NCBI GenBank assembly: GCA_016649475.1 | Contig: JAENXP010000136.1 | Location: 1-6,585 of the forward strand | Direction of reading: 5' to 3' | DNA length: 6,585 bases | DNA from: Burkholderiales bacterium | Lineage (GTDB): Bacteria; Pseudomonadota; Gammaproteobacteria; Burkholderiales; SG8-39 | In this document: one piece after another, positions 1 to 5,582 of the stretch | Layout: the number at the start of each line of letters is the position of its first letter | Position numbering within the stretch: position 1 is the stretch's first letter | Notes under the pieces: model-generated | What the model saw: the letters and a program-made list of their open reading frames with translations, nothing else | The model's database searches: none | What the model was told of the DNA's origin: nothing | Translations under genes and position numbers: made by a program

Positions 1-2295
1 CGCGAGGCAAAGATTGACGACTCGAATCCCTGTTATGCAATAGACATGCGCAAGTGCATCCTGTGCGGATTGTGCGTGCGCGCCTGCAACGAGGTGCAGC
101 ATCTGGGCGCCATTGATCTGGTGCAGCGCGGTTACGCCAGTGCGGTCGAACCGTTCGGCGGGGGGGCGATCCGGGATTCCATCTGCGAGTCCTGTGGAGA
201 GTGCGTGGAACGCTGTCCCACCGGCGCGCTCACTACACGAAATTACCTGAGTCCGGAGCACGAGGTGTCGACCGTGTGTCCCTACTGCGGCACCGGCTGC
301 CGGATTCTTCTGGGCGCACGCGGCGATACCGTCGTGAGCGCGCGCGGCGACCACGACGCGCCGGTGTCGCGCGGACGCCTTTGCGTAAAAGGACGGTTCG
401 GATCCTTCGAATTCATTTCCAGCCCCGAACGACTCAGGACGCCGCTCATCCGGACCTCCGACGGTTTTCGCGAGGCCAGCTGGGAGGAGGCGCTCGGCCT
501 CATCGCGCGCGAGTTCGGGAAACACCGGGGCGACACCTTCGCCGGCCTCGCCTCGGCCAAGGTCACCAACGAAGACAACTATGTGTTCCAGAAATTCGTG
601 CGCGCGGCGATGGGAACCAACAACGTCGACCACTGCGCGCGCCTGTGCCACTCCTCTACGGTCGCCGGGCTGGCTTTGTCGTTCGGTTCGGGGGCGATGA
701 CCAACCCCATCGACGATTTTCTGCAGGCAGACGTCATCCTCGTCACCGGCTCGAACACCACCGAGAACCATCCGATCATCGGACTCAAGATACGCGAGGC
801 AGTCGCGCGCGGGGCGAAGCTCGTGCTGTTCGACCCGCGTCAGATCCAGCTGAGCGAAATCGCGACCGTCTGGGCGCGGCAAAAGCCGGGGACCGACGTC
901 GCCTGGATCAACGGGCTCATGCACGTCATCCTGCGCGAGGGGCTGGCGGATACTGAATTCATCGGGTCCCGTACCGAAGGCTACGCGCAAGTGGAGAAAT
1001 GCGTGGCGTGGTACACGCCGGAGAGGGTGGCGCAGATCACCGGGGTTGCGGCCGAACTCATCGTCGATGCGGCGCGTCTTTACGCCACGGCTGAACGCGC
1101 CTCCATCGTGTACTCGATGGGCATTACTCAGCACACGACCGGCGTCGACAACGTGCGCTCGCTGGCGAATCTGGCCATGATGACCGGGCAGATCGGCCGG
1201 CCCGGTACCGGCGTCAATCCCTTGCGCGGGCAGAACAATGTGCAGGGCGCCTGCGACATGGGCGCGCTGCCCGATGTGTATTCGGGCTACCAGAAGGTCG
1301 CCGATCCCGCCGCGCGCGCAAAGTTTGAAAAGGCCTGGGGCACCACGCTTCCGCACCGGCCAGGTCAGATGGTGACGCAGATGTTTCCCGCGGTGCTCGA
1401 GGGGAAAATCAAGGCAATGTACGTCATGGGCGAGAATCCCGTGCTCTCCGACGCGGACGTCACCCATGTAGTGGAGGCGCTGGAGAAACTCGAATTCCTC
1501 GTGGTTCAGGATATCTTCCTGACGGAGACCGCAAAGCTTGCGCACGTCGTGCTGCCGGCCTCCTCCTATGCCGAGCGCGACGGGACCTACGCCAATACCG
1601 AGCGCCGCGTGCAATTGACGCGGCCGGTCGTGCCGCCGCCCGGGCAGGCCCGCCGCGACTGGGAGATCATCTGCGACATTGCCACGGCAGTCGGTCACCC
1701 GATGCACTATGCGTCGACTGCGGCGGTGGATGCCGAGATGCGCGCACTCACGCCGCAGTACGCGGGGATTTCGCATGAGCGGCTCGCAGCGGGTGCGCAA
1801 CTCTGCTGGCCGTGTCCGAACGAAGATCACCCGGGAACGCCGATCCTGCACCGCGAAACTTTTTCCCGCGGCTTGGGACAGTTCCATCCGGTCGAGCACA
1901 AGCCGGCGGCAGAAGAGGTGGATACTGAGTACCCTATCGTGCTGACCACCGGCCGCATGCTGGAGCACTACCATACGGGGACGATGACCCGGCGCAGCAA
2001 GGGGCTGCACGGTCTGGTTTCCGGGCCTTTCGTCGAGGTCAACGGCGCCGATGCGAAGAAATTCAAGGTAAGCGACGGAGATCGCGTGAAAGTGACTTCG
2101 CGCCGCGGTTCGATCGAGCTTCCGGCAAAGGTGGGGAGCAGGGTCGACGCGGGTGTTCTGTTCATCCCGTTTCATTTCTGGGAGGCCGCGGCGAACGTGC
2201 TTACCAACCCGGCCTACGACCCAAGCGCTCGGATTCCCGAGTTCAAGGTTTGCGCGGTGCGGCTGGAGCGCGCGGCTAAAATCAGCGGAAGGTAG
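1..2295 (+). CDS. fdhF: Formate dehydrogenase alpha (catalytic) subunit, 5'-truncated by window edge
   Basis: Catalytic molybdenum (bis-MGD) subunit that oxidises formate to CO2; in the NAD-linked cytoplasmic complex (FdsA/FdhF type) electrons pass through iron-sulfur clusters to partner subunits. Reading frame 1 is open from the first base. The ATG at 46 is not the start, because the codons before it encode conserved sequence (DDSNPCYAIDMRKC). Numbering from the window edge, a ferredoxin-like part carries Cys 19/22/25/29 and Cys 62/65/68/72. The [4Fe-4S] motif of the molybdopterin part is Cys 93/96/100/128, followed by the conserved Lys130. The active site is Cys216-His217 (ARLCHSS), a cysteine and not selenocysteine enzyme. 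The dinucleotide-binding domain starts near residue 644 (TTGRMLEHYHTG). The visible 764 residues suggest 150-200 N-terminal residues are missing, probably a 2Fe-2S domain. No fdsC/fdsD-like gene follows. NuoG is excluded by the active-site Cys-His and the full C-terminal domain. Confidence 0.95.
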   Translation, partial: REAKIDDSNPCYAIDMRKCILCGLCVRACNEVQHLGAIDLVQRGYASAVEPFGGGAIRDSICESCGECVERCPTGALTTRNYLSPEHEVSTVCPYCGTGCRILLGARGDTVVSARGDHDAPVSRGRLCVKGRFGSFEFISSPERLRTPLIRTSDGFREASWEEALGLIAREFGKHRGDTFAGLASAKVTNEDNYVFQKFVRAAMGTNNVDHCARLCHSSTVAGLALSFGSGAMTNPIDDFLQADVILVTGSNTTENHPIIGLKIREAVARGAKLVLFDPRQIQLSEIATVWARQKPGTDVAWINGLMHVILREGLADTEFIGSRTEGYAQVEKCVAWYTPERVAQITGVAAELIVDAARLYATAERASIVYSMGITQHTTGVDNVRSLANLAMMTGQIGRPGTGVNPLRGQNNVQGACDMGALPDVYSGYQKVADPAARAKFEKAWGTTLPHRPGQMVTQMFPAVLEGKIKAMYVMGENPVLSDADVTHVVEALEKLEFLVVQDIFLTETAKLAHVVLPASSYAERDGTYANTERRVQLTRPVVPPPGQARRDWEIICDIATAVGHPMHYASTAAVDAEMRALTPQYAGISHERLAAGAQLCWPCPNEDHPGTPILHRETFSRGLGQFHPVEHKPAAEEVDTEYPIVLTTGRMLEHYHTGTMTRRSKGLHGLVSGPFVEVNGADAKKFKVSDGDRVKVTSRRGSIELPAKVGSRVDAGVLFIPFHFWEAAANVLTNPAYDPSARIPEFKVCAVRLERAAKISGR

Positions 2296-2306
2296 GAAGG
2301 TTTAGC

Positions 2307-2317
2307 TCACATTGTGA
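2307..2317. promoter_or_regulatory. Short perfect palindrome TCACA-T-TGTGA after fdhF
   Basis: An 11-base inverted repeat with 5-base arms lies 12 bases past the formate dehydrogenase stop codon. TGTGA/TCACA are the half-site letters of CRP/FNR-family operators, but the spacer here is one base rather than six, and no promoter is visible beside it. It could equally be a chance palindrome or part of the mRNA 3' end. Confidence 0.15.
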
Positions 2318-2349
2318 AACTCATCTTCGGATGCGCCGATTCTTCGGGG

Positions 2350-2363
2350 CGGCAATGGTGCCG
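2350..2363 (+). terminator. GC hairpin in the convergent gap (weak terminator candidate)
   Basis: CGGCA-ATGG-TGCCG forms a perfect 5-bp stem with a four-base loop, 55 bases after the fdhF stop, but no T-run follows it. A second small hairpin (GGGG-TTCTTG-CCCC, 2430-2443) lies closer to the hemerythrin end and also lacks a T-run. If transcription of the convergent genes ends in this 161-base gap, these are the only stems seen. The gap also holds a 39-codon open frame (2331-2450, +) without a ribosome binding site, which is not called as a gene. Confidence 0.2.
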
Positions 2364-2456
2364 ATTGGCTGGGCAAAGGAAGTGGCCTCAGGGTCGAGCA
2401 CCGACACCGGCAGCGCGCATTTGTTCGAAGGGGTTCTTGCCCCAAGATGAAGCGGC

Positions 2457-2882
2457 TTAGCTATTCGGCGGAGCAATCGAATGCGGCGACGACGCGGCGA
2501 AAGCCACCAGCGCGGTATCCTCCGCCTCGATGTCGCGCTTTAGCCAGCTGTCGAGGACAACGAGCAATGTGATAAATTCCGACGCGTCGCTTGCATCGTA
2601 TGACACCTTGAAAGCTTGTACGTCGCTCAGCATGGCATCGTGAACGGTTTTGTGTTCCTTCGCCCGCGGGTACTGAAGGCGATCCATTAATTCCTCTTCA
2701 TGACCAAAATGAATACGTGCCTGCTCGATGAATTGCGCAAGTATATCGCTGCAGAATTCCTTTGGCGCGTTCCTCTCCATGCTGTCGGCCAGCTCATTTA
2801 TCAGGCTCATGAGCCTCTTGTGCCCCTGATCCATGCCGGCGTTTCCAGTGGCATACTTTTCGTCCCAACCTATCCACTTCAT
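2457..2882 (-). CDS. Bacteriohemerythrin with one atypical metal ligand
   Basis: Small cytoplasmic four-helix-bundle protein of the hemerythrin family; such proteins bind O2 at a non-heme di-iron site and act in oxygen storage, delivery or sensing. Its 141 residues fit a stand-alone bacterial hemerythrin (usually about 130-150). Visible ligands: His21 (MDQGHKRL), His58 and Glu62 (HFGHEEELM), His77 and His81 (HKTVH), Asp122. The last His of the family motif W-L-x-x-H-I-x-x-x-D is Asp117 here (WLKRDIEAED), so six of the seven classical ligands are present. Start: ATG at 2882, with GAGGA at 2891-2895 eight bases upstream. The gene is visibly less GC-rich than fdhF, with which it converges. It stands alone; the next gene upstream on this strand is separated by a terminator and about 430 bases. 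The family call is firm; iron and oxygen binding are uncertain. Confidence 0.93.
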   Translation of the reverse strand: MKWIGWDEKYATGNAGMDQGHKRLMSLINELADSMERNAPKEFCSDILAQFIEQARIHFGHEEELMDRLQYPRAKEHKTVHDAMLSDVQAFKVSYDASDASEFITLLVVLDSWLKRDIEAEDTALVAFAASSPHSIAPPNS

Positions 2883-2958
2883 TGCGATTTTCCTCGGCAG
2901 GCAGTGCGCTCACACATTTCAGGAACACAAGCTCGTTAACTTTAGGTTGGTGAAGATC

Positions 2959-2976
2959 GCGCCGCAGCGCTTTTTT
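2959..2976 (+). terminator. Small GC hairpin followed by T6
   Basis: GCGC-CGCA-GCGC followed directly by six T on the plus strand has the form of an intrinsic terminator, though the stem is only 4 bp. No plus-strand transcript that it would end is recognised, since both flanking genes run on the minus strand. It could block read-through from antisense transcription or be chance. Confidence 0.2.
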
Positions 2977-3129
2977 GATCGTCGCATCATCGGTGGTGCC
3001 TTGCCCTGACCGCGCCCGTCGTTGGTGATGTAATGCCTAACGCCGAGCAGGCGCGATGACATATTGCCCGTAATCAAATGCAATTTTACAGGCATTGAAT
3101 GCGGATGACCTCGTCGTGCGACCAGGTGA

Positions 3130-3179
3130 GGCGGCAATCCGCCATTTGCCCCTTGCCATTCGGCAAGTGCCTGGCAAAT
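3130..3179. repeat. Two adjacent hairpins, the second nested
   Basis: GGCGG-CAAT-CCGCC (3130-3143) is a perfect 5-bp stem with a four-base loop. It is followed immediately by ATTTGCC (3144-3150) pairing with GGCAAAT (3173-3179), which encloses CTTGCC-ATTC-GGCAAG (3152-3167). All three stems are perfect, and only one base on the left and five on the right separate inner from outer stem. The form fits a REP-like extragenic palindrome or a structured RNA segment; there is no T-run. Only one copy is visible in the window. Confidence 0.45.
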
Positions 3180-3262
3180 CATTGCATACTGAAACAGCAG
3201 CCAAACCGCGCTTCACCAGAGTCGCAAAACTGCTGTCCGTTTCGTGCCCTCATGACCGGTCG

Positions 3263-3291
3263 AAAAAACTCGTCAAATCAAAGACGCGAGT
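3263..3291 (-). terminator. Intrinsic terminator after the coiled-coil gene
   Basis: On the minus strand ACTCG pairs with CGAGT, and the second arm runs directly into a run of six T. An alternative fold pairs CGTC with GACG inside, plus ACT with AGT outside around a two-base bulge, giving seven pairs. It begins 25 bases after the stop of the 66-residue gene, so it should end that transcript before the hemerythrin gene. Confidence 0.5.
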
Positions 3292-3316
3292 CGGATGCGC
3301 GAATTTCAGCAACTGT

Positions 3317-3517
3317 CTAATTCTGCCCGACTTTACGATGGCGCATTTCCTCGATTTTCATCTCTAACTCTATGTTATAACGCTCCATTTCTTGAAGCAA
3401 CCGGCGCGTGTCGTTACCGCAGCGTGATACCGCGCTTCGAATATGCTCAGCCACCCGCTCCACGGCGCGGCGCCGAAATTCATTGGATAAGGAATTCGGC
3501 ACATTGTCTGACATCAT
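3317..3517 (-). CDS. Small coiled-coil protein (66 aa), function unknown
   Basis: I do not recognise a named family. The 66 residues are highly charged: residues 14-34 are rich in Arg and Glu, and residues 37-62 (RRLLQEMERYNIELEMKIEE onward) look like a continuous amphipathic coiled coil. The phrase NIELEMKIEEMR resembles the IELEMQNEEL-type helical linker found before PAS domains in many proteobacterial sensor kinases, which is a resemblance from memory only. There is no signal peptide or membrane segment, so the protein is probably cytoplasmic. The frame is open upstream to 3643, but that part is low-quality sequence. The start is placed at the ATG at 3517, the first of two adjacent ATGs, because AGGAG lies eight bases upstream. 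A terminator 25 bases after the stop supports a real, single-gene transcript. Alternatives: a stray fragment of a sensor protein. Confidence 0.6.
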   Translation of the reverse strand: MMSDNVPNSLSNEFRRRAVERVAEHIRSAVSRCGNDTRRLLQEMERYNIELEMKIEEMRHRKVGQN

Positions 3518-3525
3518 GGCTTGGT

Positions 3526-3530
3526 CTCCT
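3526..3530 (-). promoter_or_regulatory. Ribosome binding site that fixes the start of the 66-aa gene
   Basis: The minus strand reads TTAGGAGACCAAGCC directly before ATG-ATG; AGGAG sits eight bases from the first ATG. This rules against using the upstream open extension to 3643 as the start. Confidence 0.6.
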
Positions 3531-3610
3531 AATAAGACAACTAGAGCAAACATCAAATTTTGACCCCCAGTGCCTTCATCCCGGGCCGTTTCCTCCTCGT
3601 GGCGGAGCAA

Positions 3611-3681
3611 GACGCAATTGCGCCGCTCGCGGGCGGGGAGCACCCCTTGGGGGGCGCGCGGACTCAGGGTCCATTTGCGTC
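3611..3681. repeat. GC-rich block framed by 7-base inverted repeats
   Basis: GACGCAA (3611-3617) and TTGCGTC (3675-3681) are perfect inverted repeats. Between them CCGC..GCG can pair with CGC-GCGG, CCCC-TT-GGGG forms a tight stem near 3643-3652, and GGAC-TCAGG-GTCC (3660-3672) forms another. The block could fold as one long imperfect hairpin. It may be a structured RNA, an extragenic palindrome or the worn end of a mobile element; no transposase sequence is present. Confidence 0.3.
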
Positions 3682-3774
3682 TGGGGCGTCAAAGGGATCA
3701 CACTAGACCTGTTGTGCAGGTTACTAGGGGGAAAACCGGCTGTCATTACTCGGATAACCCCATTCTTCTGCCGT

Positions 3775-3794
3775 AAAACACTACCTTGGTAGCG
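3775..3794 (-). terminator. Intrinsic terminator candidate for the DUF6502/DUF5666 operon
   Basis: On the minus strand CGCTAC-CAAG-GTAGTG forms a 6-bp stem (one G-U pair) with a four-base loop, followed by TTTT. It lies 124 bases past the lipoprotein stop and nothing coding is seen between them, so it is the best visible end of that operon. The T-run is short. Confidence 0.35.
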
Positions 3795-3876
3795 GATGAG
3801 ATTGAATGTTGCTGCGCAAGCGCAATTGCTATCGTGCGCGAATACCGCGATGCGCTCGTCGTAGGCTGTCGGGGGC

Positions 3877-3892
3877 GCTCAAACCAATGAGC
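3877..3892 (-). other. Hairpin just downstream of the lipoprotein stop
   Basis: GCTCA and TGAGC form a perfect 5-bp stem with a six-base loop about 25 bases past the stop codon. No T-run follows, so it is more likely an mRNA 3'-end stem than an intrinsic terminator. Confidence 0.3.
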
Positions 3893-3917
3893 ACACAATG
3901 CCTTATCCCGCGTCGGA

Positions 3918-5582
3918 TCAGCGATCGACGGCAATTGTCTGCGCCAGGTTCTGCCCGCCGGATTGGGTGAATTCGACTTCCACCTTGGTTCCATTCACCA
4001 GGGATCCGCCCTGTGGAACGACGCCGTTGATCTGGATGGGGAGGCCGTTGACTTCGAAGGCCGTCGAAGTGACGTTGTAGGCGAGCCCCTTCGTCTCCAG
4101 TTCGCCGCCGGATGACGCGCTTATCGTTTTGAAGAACACGCCGTAGGCGACGATGTCGCCGGTGCCTTTTTCCGCCTCGATCTCCACACTGGCGCCGTCG
4201 ACCAACTGCGCCGCGCTGCCATTGGCGTAGACGACATTTGGCGCCAGTCTTGCCACGACGCTCGCGCCGTCATCGTCCTGCGATCCGGACAGCACGAAGG
4301 AGCCACTCGCGGTATCCAACTGGCTTACGGTTCCCCGGTAATTCACCGTCCCCCCCGATGGCGCACCGCCCGGTGCGAATACGGTCGCGGCGCTTACTAC
4401 GTTGCTGTTGGCGCTGCTCACGCTGCCGCTGATCTCGACGTAGATGCCGTTGCGCAGGCTTGCCCCCGAGGCGGCGCCGAGCAGTTGCGCCTGCGTAGCG
4501 TCCACGGGTACGCCGCGAACGAGGAAGCGTTCCAGATTCACGAAATCGGTGATGGTTCCCTTTAGCGTCAACTGGGCCGGTTGCGTGGCGTAGGCGCGAA
4601 TGCTGCTGGCCACCAGCGCGCTGCCGCGCGCATCGGCTTGGCCCTGCACCACGACATATTCGCCGGGCGTAAGGCTGGACACCACCGATGCCAGCGCGCC
4701 TGCGCTGGCATCGATCGCGATGCCCGAAACCTGGAACTGCGCGCCCGACAGCCTGTACACGATTCCGCTCACCTGCACCTGTCCGGTGGTTCCCGACAAA
4801 GTCCGGGCTCTGATCACGACCGCGCGTAGCTCGCCATTGGCGCCCAACGCCGTATTGCTCCAGACATTGACCCATAATCCGTTCGTCAGCCCCGTCCCGC
4901 TTGGCAGAACGCTGGTGGAGGCGCTAATCTGCACGGTAGTAGTACCGAGTTGGAAGGTACCGGCTGCAACATTCAGATTGGCTACCGTCCCGCTCAATCG
5001 ATTGACCGTGCTGTCGCCTGGCTGCTGTTCAATCAGCGTCGCCTGAACGTATGCCTGCTGGCTGTTCGCATCGACGCCATAGGCGCCATGAACCGCGACC
5101 TGCATGCCCGAAGTCAGACTGGAGTAGCCGCTCAGACCCGAGAAATAGGTGAGAGGTCCGGCTGCGGCACTGCCATTGACGCGCACCGTCATGCCATTGA
5201 CGACGAATTGGCTGGCGCCCACTTGACTTACCGCGCCCACCAGCGCCGGTTCGATGATCACGCTGGCCGGATTGCCCTGCGCATCGAGCTGCAGCTGCAC
5301 CTGATTGCCCAGCCCCACTGCCGCCGAAGATGTTTCGGCTGCTTCACTTTGGTCGCTGCCGGCGAAATACTGCGGCGTGGCGCTGCTGTATGCCTTGCCG
5401 TCCACCACCAGGCTGCCGAAGCCGGTAATCGCGCCGAAAACGATGCCGGTCCCGCCGGTCCCCACGCCGCCGCTGCTCGAAGCCAGCCCGGCGGTGCCCC
5501 CGCTGCCTACGCCGCCGCAAGCGCTCAGCACGAGGACCAGCAAGGCGCACAGCGCCGCAGCTTTCCGTTCAATCAGTCTCAT
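3918..5582 (-). CDS. DUF5666-type repeat lipoprotein, 554 aa
   Basis: Predicted secreted lipoprotein. Residues 2-21 are a lipoprotein signal peptide: basic start RLIERK, hydrophobic core, lipobox L-S-A with the lipidated Cys22. Gly23 after the Cys is not an inner-membrane retention signal, so outer-membrane placement is expected. A Gly/Ser linker (23-46) leads to GIVFGAITGFGSLVVDG, typical of DUF5666 proteins. The rest divides into about seven modules of 60-75 residues (roughly 47-112, 113-187, 194-261, 269-332, 338-402, 413-485, 494-554). Each has a G-x-[IV] strand, an F-x-V-x-G hairpin and a V-x-V-x-G-type strand, suggesting a chain of small beta barrels. Apart from Cys12 and Cys22, both within the signal peptide region, no cysteines occur. 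The frame is open upstream to 5723, but the ATG at 5582 is chosen for its signal peptide and ribosome binding site. It overlaps the upstream gene by 14 bases. The function of the family is not known to me. Confidence 0.88.
   Translation of the reverse strand: MRLIERKAAALCALLVLVLSACGGVGSGGTAGLASSSGGVGTGGTGIVFGAITGFGSLVVDGKAYSSATPQYFAGSDQSEAAETSSAAVGLGNQVQLQLDAQGNPASVIIEPALVGAVSQVGASQFVVNGMTVRVNGSAAAGPLTYFSGLSGYSSLTSGMQVAVHGAYGVDANSQQAYVQATLIEQQPGDSTVNRLSGTVANLNVAAGTFQLGTTTVQISASTSVLPSGTGLTNGLWVNVWSNTALGANGELRAVVIRARTLSGTTGQVQVSGIVYRLSGAQFQVSGIAIDASAGALASVVSSLTPGEYVVVQGQADARGSALVASSIRAYATQPAQLTLKGTITDFVNLERFLVRGVPVDATQAQLLGAASGASLRNGIYVEISGSVSSANSNVVSAATVFAPGGAPSGGTVNYRGTVSQLDTASGSFVLSGSQDDDGASVVARLAPNVVYANGSAAQLVDGASVEIEAEKGTGDIVAYGVFFKTISASSGGELETKGLAYNVTSTAFEVNGLPIQINGVVPQGGSLVNGTKVEVEFTQSGGQNLAQTIAVDR

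Larger units (their letters stand above)
2883..3316. other. Intergenic region rich in inverted repeats, no confident gene
   Basis: No reading frame here combines a start, a ribosome binding site and protein-like sequence. On the minus strand, one frame is open at 2919-3182 (87 codons, no Shine-Dalgarno site). A different frame carries a protein-like stretch (DDATIKKALRRDLHQPK onward) with no start codon after its preceding stop, which may be the remains of a decayed gene. The hemerythrin promoter should lie in the part nearest 2883, but no convincing -35/-10 pair was found. Hairpins seen: 2959-2976, 3041-3053 (CGCC-GAGCA-GGCG), AATGCCT/AGGCATT at 3032-3038 and 3090-3096, the pair at 3130-3179, and the terminator at 3263-3291. 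Confidence 0.6.
3518..3917. other. Gap between the coiled-coil gene and the lipoprotein operon; no gene seen
   Basis: About 400 bases with no believable coding frame; the open frames here lack ribosome binding sites and read as low-complexity Arg/Pro/Gly sequence. It holds a GC-rich inverted-repeat block (3611-3681), small perfect palindromes (CGCAATTGCG at 3613-3622; TGCGC-AA-GCGCA near 3812-3824), a terminator candidate (3775-3794) and a hairpin just after the lipoprotein stop (3877-3892). The promoter of the 66-aa gene must lie in the right-hand neighbourhood of 3530-3650, but no clear -35/-10 pair stands out. Confidence 0.6.

Noticed and set aside
46..48. ATG at 46 as the start of the formate dehydrogenase gene
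   Set aside because: The 15 codons before it are in frame, open and encode conserved family sequence including DDSNPC, so the gene begins outside the window.
2331..2450. 39-codon plus-strand frame in the convergent gap
   Set aside because: No ribosome binding site, no recognisable sequence and several hairpins within it; too short to support without homology.
3032..3096. Integron attC site, suggested by GCCTAAC and the AATGCCT/AGGCATT inverted repeat
   Set aside because: The matching GTTRRRY end is absent from the right-hand arm, and no integrase or cassette array is present.
2919..3182. 87-codon minus-strand open frame
   Set aside because: No Shine-Dalgarno site before any of its ATGs, it crosses several hairpins, and another frame looks more protein-like over part of it.
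3518..3643. N-terminal extension of the 66-residue coiled-coil protein
   Set aside because: The added sequence is not protein-like, overlaps the ribosome binding site used by the internal ATG pair and starts within the GC-rich palindrome block.
3540..3700. Terminal end of an IS21-type insertion sequence, suggested by the TTTTGACCCCC stretch
   Set aside because: The resemblance is vague and from memory; no transposase frame, paired terminal repeats or target duplication could be seen.
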